Positions 23,468-31,145 of a stretch of 64,000 bases of DNA are shown here, in pieces; the first letter of the stretch is position 1; each line of letters opens with the position of its first letter. Source of the stretch: an uncultured Acidimicrobiia bacterium (GTDB taxonomy: Bacteria > Actinomycetota > Acidimicrobiia > Spongiisociales > Spongiisociaceae); assembly GCA_958295745.1 (NCBI GenBank), contig OY282370.1, forward strand, positions 1,958,548 through 2,022,547, in the 5' to 3' direction. The notes below the pieces were generated by a model. The model ran no database searches, was not told where the DNA came from, and was given only the letters and a program-made list of their open reading frames with translations. Made by a program: the position numbers and the translations under genes.

Positions 23468-24888
23468 ACCCACGCACCTACCGGCGGGGGGCGTCCGAAG
23501 TCGAAGCAACGCGCCCCCTCGGGAAGTATCTTGTCGGGGTTGAGACACCCTTCGGGGTCGAAAGCCTCCCGTAGCCGGGCCTGGGCGTCGAGGTCCGCTT
23601 CGTTGAACACCAAGGGCATGAACTCGCGTTTCTCCAAGCCGATCCCGTGCTCGCCCGACAGCGAACCCCCCATCGCCACACACACCTCTATCAGATCCTT
23701 GCCGGCGGCTTCTACCCGCTCCAACGCCCCCGGTTCCGCCGCGTCGAAGGACATGAGCGGATGGAGGTTTCCGTCCCCGGCGTGGAATACATTCATCATG
23801 AGCAGGCCGTGCCGCTGCCCCACTTCGTCGATCTTCTCGACGGTTTCCACCAGCTTGGTTCGGGGAACCACAGTGTCGTGGAGGTAGTAGTCGGGGTTCA
23901 TCTGGGCCACCGCCCCGAAGGCGGACTTCCGGCCCAGCCAGATGCGCTTGCGTTCCGACTCCTCGACAGCCACATGGATCAGGGAGGCCTGGTGGTTTTC
24001 GGCGATCCGCCGCACTATCGCCGCTTCGGCGTCCACCGCCGAGGGGTGTCCGGTCACCTCGGCGATCAGCACCGCCCCGGCGTCGGTGGGGAACCCGGCT
24101 TTGGCGAAACGCTCCACGGCGATGGTCATGTCCTGGTTCATCATCTCCAGGGCGCCGGGCACCAGCCCGTTGGCGATGATCCCCGACACGGTTGCCGCGG
24201 CCTGTTCCAGCTCGGCGAAGGCCATGAGGAGGGTGCGGACGGCGGGCGGGTCGGGGGTGAGCTTGACCAGCACCTTGGTGACGATGCCGAGGGTTCCCTC
24301 CGAACCGACCATGACCCCGCGCAGGTCGAGGCCGATCGGGTCCGGGGCCGCGCCTCCCAGCACTGTCACCTCACCTTCCGGGGTTACCACCTCCACCGCC
24401 AACACGTGGTTCACGGTGGTGCCCTCCGCCAGACAGTGCAGGCCGCCGGAGTTGTTGGCCACGTTGCCGCCGACCGTGCATGCCGACTGGGAGGACGGAT
24501 CGGGCGCGAAATAGAGTCCGAAGGGGGAGGTGTGGACGCTGAGGTCCAGGTTGATGACGCCCGGCTGCACCCAGGCGGTCCGGTTCTCCGGGTCTACCTC
24601 CTCGATCCGGTTCATGCGGGTGGTTACCAGCAACAGGGCCGGTCCGGTGGCTACCGCACCTCCGGCCAGGCCGGTTCCGGAACCTCGGGGGATCACCGGC
24701 ATCCCATGACGGCGGGCGGCTCTCATCACGGCGGCCACGTCCTCGGTGCTGTGGGGGAATACGACCAGGCTCGGTTCGCCGCGGGTAAGACCGGCGTCCT
24801 TGCCGAACACGTAGAGATCGAGCGGGTCGAACAGAACCTGGCCGTCGCCCATCTGTTCCCGTAGTTCCGTAATGAGGGCGGTTACCAT
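23464..24888 (-). CDS. glcD: glycolate oxidase catalytic FAD subunit GlcD
   Basis: A 474-residue FAD-linked oxidase that oxidises glycolate (or a related 2-hydroxy acid such as D-lactate) to the 2-oxo acid. The FAD-binding domain shows PVIPRGSGTGLAGGAVA, VQPGVINLDL, TVGGNVANNSGGLHCLAEG and VMVGSEGTLGIVTKVLVKL. The C-terminal cap domain ends with GGSLSGEHGIGLEKREFM and its conserved His. It heads the glcDEF operon. The presence of E and F supports glycolate over lactate, though specificity cannot be read directly. Confidence 0.9.
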   Translation of the reverse strand: MVTALITELREQMGDGQVLFDPLDLYVFGKDAGLTRGEPSLVVFPHSTEDVAAVMRAARRHGMPVIPRGSGTGLAGGAVATGPALLLVTTRMNRIEEVDPENRTAWVQPGVINLDLSVHTSPFGLYFAPDPSSQSACTVGGNVANNSGGLHCLAEGTTVNHVLAVEVVTPEGEVTVLGGAAPDPIGLDLRGVMVGSEGTLGIVTKVLVKLTPDPPAVRTLLMAFAELEQAAATVSGIIANGLVPGALEMMNQDMTIAVERFAKAGFPTDAGAVLIAEVTGHPSAVDAEAAIVRRIAENHQASLIHVAVEESERKRIWLGRKSAFGAVAQMNPDYYLHDTVVPRTKLVETVEKIDEVGQRHGLLMMNVFHAGDGNLHPLMSFDAAEPGALERVEAAGKDLIEVCVAMGGSLSGEHGIGLEKREFMPLVFNEADLDAQARLREAFDPEGCLNPDKILPEGARCFDFGRPPPVGAWV

Positions 24889-25000
24889 GTGCGCATGGTA
24901 CTACGCGGCGTCCCGGCCCTTCGCAGGATCCTATGTACGGAGAGGGGTTGCGGCGCTGTCTCGGGGGAGGGTGGACGGATCGGCGGGGGGATGTCTGCTC

Positions 25001-25282
25001 ATGGATGACCGAGGTCCGATCGTTCCCCGGCCCACCCCGAACCCGAATGCCCTCAAGTTCGACGTGGGGGCGGAGGTGGGCGGGCCGAGGAGCTACACCG
25101 CGGCCAACGCGGCCGATGATCCGGCCGCCGAGGAGCTGTTTGGGATCGATGGGGTAATGGGCGTGTTCATGACCGCCGACTTCGTGACGGTCACCAAGGC
25201 CGCGGACGCCGACTGGTCCGGAATAACGCCGCAGGCCAGGGCAATACTCGAACGGTATTACCCTGGCCAGGGCGGTCCCTGA
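25001..25282 (+). CDS. stand-alone Nfu/NifU N-terminal domain protein
   Basis: A 93-residue protein with the Nfu_N signature PRPTPNPNALKFDVG at residues 9-23, then LFGIDGVMGVFMTADFVTVTK. In Nfu scaffold proteins this domain precedes a CxxC iron-sulfur domain. Here the protein ends after the N-domain and contains no cysteine, so it cannot itself carry a cluster. I chose ATG 25001 since upstream residues lack similarity. It is divergent from glcD. A helper role in iron-sulfur assembly is plausible but unproven. Confidence 0.75.
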   Translation: MDDRGPIVPRPTPNPNALKFDVGAEVGGPRSYTAANAADDPAAEELFGIDGVMGVFMTADFVTVTKAADADWSGITPQARAILERYYPGQGGP

Positions 25283-25319
25283 GGGGGCGTCCCGGCATCT
25301 CTGCCATGAAACTGCCCGT

Positions 25320-26147
25320 CTACGGCCGGGCGGAGGGCCAGCCGATTCCCGCTGCATCCGTCGTCAGATCGAGGGGTGCTTCCGGCAGGGGGACGAGGGA
25401 GCGGGACGCCTGGGCGGTCAGCTCCGGCAGCGAGACGGCCCGCACGTTCCCGTCCGCCTCCAGCCGCAGATCGACGTTCACCCACTCGGTGGGGAGCCGC
25501 ATATAGGTCTTGCCGTCCGAGGCCACCAATCGCCTGATCAGCACCGACGCCCGGAAGGTGTCTTCGCCGGTCTGTTCGACCGAACGGGTGCGGGTCCACT
25601 CCACGTAGGACACCGCCGGGCTGTCCTGGGTTTCCGGCGCCAGGGTGGACGGAAGCCGCAGGCCCGAGGCGGTCTCGACACGGTCGCGCCACGGGTCGGA
25701 AGGATCGAGGGTGAAGAACTCCAGCACCAGCCACTCCGCCGTCCCGGCCACCTTGCGGTGAACCTGTTCGGTGTCCACCGCGGTCAGGTCGGCTTCCGAA
25801 AGCCCCGCCGGTGCTTCCGGTTCGGCCAGCACCGGCCCGGCCAGGACCGTCGTCACAACGGAGGGGGCCGGGGCGGCCGCATCCACCGCCGCCGGGACGG
25901 TGATGGCCGTCACCGGGGCGGGAGGCGGGGCGGCTTCCTGCGGCGCCGCTTGGGTGACCGGCTGCAGGTCGGGGACCGCGGGGCTTTTCAGCTGCCGGAT
26001 CACCACCACCCCCAGTAGGGCCGCGATCAGCCCGCCGGCCAATGCGTAGATGAGCACCCGGCGATCCCGTTGGGGCGGGATCGTGAGGTGTTCCCAGGGT
26101 AGGTGTTCTTCTATTTGGTCTTCGGTGGACGGAGGAACGTTAGACAA
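25320..26147 (-). CDS. single-pass membrane protein with Ala/Pro-rich linker, unknown function
   Basis: A 275-residue protein. A roughly 30-residue cytoplasmic N-terminus precedes one membrane helix (VLIYALAGGLIAALLGVVVI). An Ala/Pro/Val-rich linker of about 70 residues follows, then a C-terminal globular domain of about 150 residues (EWLVLEFFTLDPSDPWRDRV, then YMRLPTEWVNVDLRLEADG). The best start is TTG 26147, with GGAG eight bases upstream; earlier codons lack a ribosome-binding site. I do not recognise the family. The layout suggests an extracytoplasmic domain held by an N-terminal anchor. Confidence 0.6.
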   Translation of the reverse strand: MSNVPPSTEDQIEEHLPWEHLTIPPQRDRRVLIYALAGGLIAALLGVVVIRQLKSPAVPDLQPVTQAAPQEAAPPPAPVTAITVPAAVDAAAPAPSVVTTVLAGPVLAEPEAPAGLSEADLTAVDTEQVHRKVAGTAEWLVLEFFTLDPSDPWRDRVETASGLRLPSTLAPETQDSPAVSYVEWTRTRSVEQTGEDTFRASVLIRRLVASDGKTYMRLPTEWVNVDLRLEADGNVRAVSLPELTAQASRSLVPLPEAPLDLTTDAAGIGWPSARP

Positions 26148-26304
26148 GTCGTTGACTCCTTCATGTCCACCGCCGCCTCGGATATCGCGCCGACCTACAA
26201 CATATCGCATGGCAGAGGGTTCGTCTACCCCCTTGTTCTCCGATGAACTCGGTACGGTTCACTATTCCACCTGTCATTGAAGGATCAGGGCTAAAGTTAC
26301 GCGT

Positions 26305-26928
26305 ATGACGCGCAATCCTGACCCCAAACCCGGGCGCTGGGTCCTGCCCATGGTCGTCTTGGGGATGGTGCTGTTTACGTGGATATGGGTCAACCGCCTG
26401 GGGACCGCGGATGTGGATCCGACCTCCCCGCCCACCACCCCGGTTGTCGAGGCCACCGATCCCGAGCCGGAAGAGGAGACGGAAGAGCAGGCGCCGGAGG
26501 AAACTACCCCCACGACCCGGATACCGCCTGAGATCGAAGTGTATTTGAGCAACCTGGCCGACGACAAACGGGCCCTCGCCGAGCTGTCGGCGGAGATGAA
26601 CGCCGCCAACCAGGAATGGGACGACCGCGTAGTCGCTTACCGAGACGCCGAAGAAGCCTTGGTGTCGGTGTCCGAACAGGCCTTGGTATTCAGGACCGCG
26701 GTGGAGGATCACCGCCCGCCGGACGTCATGCCGGCGCTGGTGGACGCCCACCAAGGCTCCGTCCTCAATTCGGCCATAACGGTGGCTACGGCCGCCGAAG
26801 ACGTGCTGGCCGGGCTGAGGGCGCCCGATGACGGCGAGTTACGCCGCGCCGCTCTGGTAGAGTTTCGCGCCGCGGTCGCCGCTTTCAACCAAGCCGTCGA
26901 CCAGATCAACGATATCATCATGCAGTGA
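26305..26928 (+). CDS. membrane-anchored coiled-coil protein, unknown function
   Basis: A 207-residue protein. One N-terminal membrane segment (WVLPMVVLGMVLFTWIWV) is followed by a Thr/Pro/Glu-rich spacer (about residues 36-75), then a helical, probably coiled-coil domain rich in Ala and Glu to the C-terminus. No family is recognised. TAAAGT at 26292-26297 lies 7 nt before the ATG and no Shine-Dalgarno is seen, suggesting a leaderless message. A strong terminator follows at 26965. Confidence 0.65.
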   Translation: MTRNPDPKPGRWVLPMVVLGMVLFTWIWVNRLGTADVDPTSPPTTPVVEATDPEPEEETEEQAPEETTPTTRIPPEIEVYLSNLADDKRALAELSAEMNAANQEWDDRVVAYRDAEEALVSVSEQALVFRTAVEDHRPPDVMPALVDAHQGSVLNSAITVATAAEDVLAGLRAPDDGELRRAALVEFRAAVAAFNQAVDQINDIIMQ

Positions 26929-26964
26929 GTGGAGCGATGAACGCCCCCCTGGCGTGGGGTTGGA

Positions 26965-27004
26965 CCCCCGGTTCCCGCCGTTCAGGCGAGGAACCGGGGG
27001 TTTT
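26965..27004 (+). terminator. rho-independent terminator
   Basis: The arms CCCCCGGTTCC (26965-26975) and GGAACCGGGGG (26990-27000) pair perfectly, with an inner CGCC/GGCG pairing, followed by TTTT. It ends transcription of the coiled-coil protein gene and separates it from the convergent glutamine synthetase gene. Confidence 0.85.
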
Positions 27005-27010
27005 GTCCGA

Positions 27011-28027
27011 TCAGGAGGCGGAGGAGGCAGCGCCGCAGATGGTCTCGACTATCAGCCGGTTTACCACGTAGGGGTCGCAGTTGGCGTTGGGCCGACGGTC
27101 CTCTAGGTAGCCCATTCCGTCCCTTTCCACCTGCCATGGGATTCGCACCGAGGCGCCTCGGTCCGAGATCCCGTAGCTGAACGTCTTGTAGCTCTGCGTC
27201 TCGTGGTGCCCGGTGAGCCGGTCTTCGATGCCGTGTCCGTAGTTGGCGACATGGATATCCTTGTTGGCGCCGAGGGCCTCACAGCCGGCGATGATGGCGT
27301 CGTACCCACCGTTCGGATCCCGCATCTGCCTGGTAGAGAAGTTGGTATGGCAGCCCGCGCCGTTCCAGTCGCCCTTCATGGGCTTGGCGTCCAGCGAGAC
27401 CGTCAATCCGTAGTCCTCGGCTATCCGTTCCAGCAGCCAGCGTGCGATGATCAGTTGGTCGGCCGTCTCGACGGCGCCCCTGGGTCCGATCTGGTACTCC
27501 CACTGGCCGCACATGACCTCGGCATTGGTTCCGGAGATGGCCAGGCCGGCGTCGATGCAGGCTTGGCTGTGGGCGTCCACCACATCGCGCCCGAACGCCC
27601 GATCGGTGCCCACCCCGCAGTAATAGGGTCCCTGTGGCCGGGGGTACCCGGTCTTGGGGAAACCGTGCGGGTAACCGTCGTGGAGGAACGTGTATTCCTG
27701 CTCCATCCCGAACCAGGACTCGAAATCTGCGTACTTCTCTTCGGCGGCCACACATGCCGCCCGGTGGTTGGTGTGGTGCGGTTCCATGTCCGTGGTCATG
27801 CATTCGGAGAGGACCAGTATGTCGTTGCCGCCCCTGATGGGGTCCGGAACCACCTTCACCGGGTTCAGCACAACGTCTGAATCGTCGCCGGGCGCCTGCA
27901 TGGTGCTGGATCCGTCGAATCCCCAGATACCCGGTTCCTGCCCTTCCTCCAACATCTGGGTCTTGGACCTCAGCATCGGGGTGGGCGGTGTCCCGTCGAC
28001 CCAGATGTACATCGCTCTGTATAGCAT
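27011..28027 (-). CDS. glnII: glutamine synthetase, type II
   Basis: A 338-residue eukaryotic-type (GSII) enzyme, shorter than the ~470-residue GlnA of GSI. It condenses glutamate and ammonia with ATP. Diagnostic segments are WGFDGSSTMQAPGDDSD, WFGMEQEYTFL (metal-binding Glu), CGQWEYQIGP, KGDWNGAGCHTNFST and RGASVRIPWQVE. The ATG at 28027 follows a strong AGGAGG; the frame upstream lacks similarity. A -10-like TAAAGT (28124-28119, leftward) lies about 90 bp upstream. GSII enzymes in actinobacteria usually accompany a GSI and respond to nitrogen supply (known of the family). Confidence 0.95.
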   Translation of the reverse strand: MLYRAMYIWVDGTPPTPMLRSKTQMLEEGQEPGIWGFDGSSTMQAPGDDSDVVLNPVKVVPDPIRGGNDILVLSECMTTDMEPHHTNHRAACVAAEEKYADFESWFGMEQEYTFLHDGYPHGFPKTGYPRPQGPYYCGVGTDRAFGRDVVDAHSQACIDAGLAISGTNAEVMCGQWEYQIGPRGAVETADQLIIARWLLERIAEDYGLTVSLDAKPMKGDWNGAGCHTNFSTRQMRDPNGGYDAIIAGCEALGANKDIHVANYGHGIEDRLTGHHETQSYKTFSYGISDRGASVRIPWQVERDGMGYLEDRRPNANCDPYVVNRLIVETICGAASSAS

Positions 28028-28209
28028 TAGGTGCTCCTCCTGGTGAGCCGTTCCCCTGTTTCCTGTCACAGGCGTTGCGACGCCGCTCGATTCCAACCGG
28101 CCGCGCCCGGATCATGATACTTTAGCCCGAATCGTTCATGACATATCCAGGTGCGGCATTCGGTTGGCCGGATGACCTGGATCTGTAGGCCCGCCGGACG
28201 GGGGCCGGA

Positions 28210-28923
28210 TCAGGGGGTGTGCTGCGCCGGTTTGACCGCTTCCAGCAAGATGTCGATGGCCTCCCGTACCGCCCCGCCTTCTCCCTCCACCGCTCGGTAC
28301 CGTTTTTCGTTGGCCATCACGTCGAAGGCGGCAAAATCTTCGGCCAGATCGGCTTCGTCGAACAGCACCTCCGGGTAGGGAGGCCCCCCCACTCCGTGCT
28401 CCAGGTTGTCGGAGTGGTGGGCGATGAGGAAGACCTTCCCTCCGGGAGCGAGAGCCGCGGCCGCCTTGGCATGGACGGTCCGGCGGGTCTCAGGGGGAAG
28501 CTGCAGGTAGGAGAGAACCACCAAGTCGAAAGCTTCGGGCAGGGGTGTCCAGTCTGCCTCCAGGTCAGCGAGCACGAAGTCGACCCGCACCCCTTGCCGG
28601 GCGGCCAGCCGGCGGGCTTGGCCGATGCCCACCTTCGACTGGTCGATGCCGGTAACGGTGTGCCCCTGCTGCGCCAGCCACACCGCATTGCGGCCTTGGC
28701 CGCACCCCAGATCGAGCACCCGGCAGGGGCTCAGACCGACGGCGAAGGCGGCGACGAATTGGTTGGGTTCGGTGCCCCATACCATCCCCCTGGTGGAGTA
28801 GCGCTCGTTCCAGGCGGCGGGGGTGCCGCTCTGGTGGCAGGAGTCGAGGCGTACATGACCACGGGCTTCCAACAGGTTCGAGGCCGAGGAAAGAAGCGGT
28901 GGTTCGGAACCGGCGCCGTTCAT
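28210..28923 (-). CDS. class I SAM-dependent methyltransferase
   Basis: A 237-residue methyltransferase. SAM-binding motif I is RVLDLGCGQGRNAVWLAQQG, the acidic strand-2 end is VTGIDQSKVGI, motif II is DFVLADLEAD, and LAPGGKVFLIAHH follows. The N-terminal WNERYSTRGMVWGTEPNQFV matches the TehB-like/DUF methyltransferase group that includes tellurite-resistance and thiol methyltransferases. The substrate is unknown. It precedes ridA in the same direction with a short gap, so co-transcription is possible. Confidence 0.85.
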   Translation of the reverse strand: MNGAGSEPPLLSSASNLLEARGHVRLDSCHQSGTPAAWNERYSTRGMVWGTEPNQFVAAFAVGLSPCRVLDLGCGQGRNAVWLAQQGHTVTGIDQSKVGIGQARRLAARQGVRVDFVLADLEADWTPLPEAFDLVVLSYLQLPPETRRTVHAKAAAALAPGGKVFLIAHHSDNLEHGVGGPPYPEVLFDEADLAEDFAAFDVMANEKRYRAVEGEGGAVREAIDILLEAVKPAQHTP

Positions 28924-28950
28924 GAGAACCCTATTACGCGGGCGGCCTTC

Positions 28951-29328
28951 CTATCTCGCGGCCACTACCTCGATCTCGACCTGGAAGCCTCCGGGAAGGG
29001 CTGCGGCCTGCACCGCCGAGCGGGCCGGGGGGTCCCCGTCGAAATATCCGCCGTAGACCCGGTTGATCTCCGGGTAGTCGGCGATATCCGCCATGAAGAT
29101 GGTGGTTTTGACGATGTTCGCGTACTCGAGTCCGACATCGGTCAGCAGGGCGCCGATGTTGTCCATGATCTGTTGGGTCTGTTCGGCGGCGCTGCCGTCG
29201 TTCCGTCCTCCGCCGGGCTCGAGGGCGACCTGGCCCGAGAAGAAAACCAGGCCGCATGTCTCGACCGCCGTCGAGTATGGGCCGAGCGCGGCGGGTGCGC
29301 TGGGGGTTTTGAGGATTCGCTTGGTCAT
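28951..29328 (-). CDS. ridA: RidA family enamine/imine deaminase
   Basis: A 125-residue RidA (YjgF/YER057c/UK114) protein, which hydrolyses reactive 2-aminoacrylate and related enamines from PLP enzymes. The normal signature is present: LGPYSTAVET, FFSGQVALEP, and ARSAVQAAALPGGFQVEIEV with the substrate-carboxylate Arg and the usual Glu. The length is standard. The large number of PLP and amine-handling genes in the window gives a plausible demand for it. Confidence 0.92.
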   Translation of the reverse strand: MTKRILKTPSAPAALGPYSTAVETCGLVFFSGQVALEPGGGRNDGSAAEQTQQIMDNIGALLTDVGLEYANIVKTTIFMADIADYPEINRVYGGYFDGDPPARSAVQAAALPGGFQVEIEVVAAR

Positions 29329-29390
29329 TTGTCCTTCCCTGCTGTCGGAGAGAGGTTAACCGGTCGGGCAGGACAGGAGGGGCCGGCGGG

Positions 29391-29753
29391 TTAGCTGAAG
29401 CTGTTGCCGCAGCCGCAGGATCTGGTGACGTTGGGGTTGTTGATGGCGAACCCGGCTTCCATCAGTCCGTCCTGGTAGTCGAGGGTGGACCCGCGGAGCA
29501 GATCCACGCTCTGGTTGTCCACTATCACTCCTACCCCGTCGAAATCCTCCACGGTGTCTTCGGGGCCGACTTCGGAGTCGAAGTACATCTCGTAGGAGAA
29601 ACCCGAGCACCCCCCGGGCCGCACCGCCATGCGCAAGGCCAGCGAGGAATCGTTTTCCGACGCGAGGAGCAGGCGGACTTTCTCTACGGCGCCGGGCGTG
29701 AGGGTAACGGCTCGCGCCGGCCGCCGGGTAGTGATCTGGACGAGCTGTTCCAT
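29391..29753 (-). CDS. erpA: iron-sulfur cluster insertion protein (ErpA/IscA family)
   Basis: A 120-residue A-type iron-sulfur carrier. Three invariant cysteines are present: RPGGCSGFSYEM near residue 51, then SCGCGNSF at the C-terminus. LTPGAVEKVRLLLA is typical of the family N-terminus. The ATG at 29753 has a GGAGGGATC ribosome-binding site; the frame upstream to 29822 is not similar. It may serve the Fe-S proteins of this locus, such as GlcF, alongside the divergent Mrp carrier. Confidence 0.92.
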   Translation of the reverse strand: MEQLVQITTRRPARAVTLTPGAVEKVRLLLASENDSSLALRMAVRPGGCSGFSYEMYFDSEVGPEDTVEDFDGVGVIVDNQSVDLLRGSTLDYQDGLMEAGFAINNPNVTRSCGCGNSFS

Positions 29754-29995
29754 TCGATCCCTCCGTTCGGCTGTTCGATGCGTGTGGTCCGGGCTCTTTA
29801 TTCCAAGAGACCCGATCACCATATCATATATCAGGCCGGTATCGATCCGGGGGCGCCGGTTGAGAGATATGGATGTGTTGGGTTTGAGCGGCCTGACCCG
29901 CTCGCGTCTCCTGTATCTCCCCGGGGCCGTGTAGTTTCAGGGCTGAGGCCGAGGGCCGTCGGATCGCCGACCCGAACTGCTGGAGTCATGCCGAG

Positions 29996-31141
29996 ATGCT
30001 CACCGAAGAACGGATAGTCGAGTCCCTGCGGGGCGTATTCGACCCCGAGCTGGGGTCCGACGTGGTGGATCTCGGCATGGTGCGCGAGATATCTATCGAG
30101 GGGGGGACGGTAACCGTAGGGTTGGCCCTGACCATCGCCGAATGCCCGATGCGGTCCCAGATCGAGAACGACACCGCGCGCAAGGTCAAGGCTCTTCCCG
30201 GGGTGGACGAGGTGGTGGTGGAGACCCGGGCGATGACCAAGAAACAGCGGGCCGAGCTGATGAACAAGGCTCGGCGGCGGGTCCGGGAGAACGCCGAGCC
30301 CACCCGGGTGGCCCCGACCACCAGGGCCATCGCGGTAGGCAGCGGAAAGGGCGGGGTGGGCAAGAGCTCGGTGTCGGTCAACCTGGCCCTGGCCATCAGC
30401 CGGCTCGGATATACGGTGGGGCTCCTCGACGCCGATATCTGGGGTTTCTCGATACCGAGGATGCTCGGCGCCGAAGCCCGCATCGAGGCGGACGCAGACA
30501 CCAGGCTCATGCGTCCGATCCGTATACACGGGATCGAGGTGGTCTCGACGGGGCTGATCGTCGAGTCGGAAGAGACGGCCCTCATGTGGCGCGGCCTCAT
30601 GCTCTCCAAAGCCCTCGAACAGTTTCTCCAGCAGGTGGCGTGGAGCGAGCTCGACTATCTGGTGATCGATATGCCGCCCGGCACCGGCGATATCCAGATG
30701 GCCCTGTCCCGCCTGCTTCCCCAGGCAGAGATGGTGGTGGTCACCACTCCGCCCAAGAACGCCCAAAAGGTGGCCGTCCGGGTGGCCGACATGGCCCGCC
30801 GCTCAGCCATGCCGGTGGTGGGGGTCATAGAGAACATGTCCTATTTCGAGACGCCCGACGGCCGATGCTTCGAGCTGTTCGGTTCCGGCGGCGGCCGGGA
30901 GCTGGCCGATTCCATCGGCATTCCCTTGATCGGGCGTATCCCTCTCGATCCGGCGCTCGGCAGGGGCGCCGATGTGGGGGAACCGATCGTGGCCGCCGAT
31001 CCGGATGGGCCCACCGCCGGGGTGTTCGCGGCGGCGGCCCGGCGGCTCGTCGAGCTGGTGCCGCCCGCCGACGCCGAGACCTGTACCGGCCGGATCGCCA
31101 AGATACTCGACGACCTGAGGTTGGCGCCGCCGCCGGGTTGA
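29996..31141 (+). CDS. mrp: Mrp/ApbC-type iron-sulfur carrier P-loop ATPase
   Basis: A 381-residue protein with an N-terminal MIP18 (DUF59) domain (residues 1 to about 80: ESLRGVFDPELGSDVVDLGM) and a deviant Walker A ParA-like domain (AVGSGKGGVGKSSVSVNLAL; then DADIWGFSIPRMLG, DYLVIDMPPGTGDIQMAL). It is thought to bind and transfer Fe-S clusters. The cluster-binding CxxC of Mrp/Nbp35 (CPHC after NMSYF) is replaced by ETPDGRC, as in other actinobacterial members. The ATG at 29996 has GGAG ten bases upstream. It is divergent from erpA. Confidence 0.92.
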   Translation: MLTEERIVESLRGVFDPELGSDVVDLGMVREISIEGGTVTVGLALTIAECPMRSQIENDTARKVKALPGVDEVVVETRAMTKKQRAELMNKARRRVRENAEPTRVAPTTRAIAVGSGKGGVGKSSVSVNLALAISRLGYTVGLLDADIWGFSIPRMLGAEARIEADADTRLMRPIRIHGIEVVSTGLIVESEETALMWRGLMLSKALEQFLQQVAWSELDYLVIDMPPGTGDIQMALSRLLPQAEMVVVTTPPKNAQKVAVRVADMARRSAMPVVGVIENMSYFETPDGRCFELFGSGGGRELADSIGIPLIGRIPLDPALGRGADVGEPIVAADPDGPTAGVFAAAARRLVELVPPADAETCTGRIAKILDDLRLAPPPG

Positions 31142-31145
31142 TCGA

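Noticed and set aside
21348-23477. 709-residue Gly/Arg-rich frame across glcF and glcE
   Set aside because: A shifted frame of two coupled genes on the same strand; low-complexity Arg/Gly/Pro composition and no ribosome-binding site.
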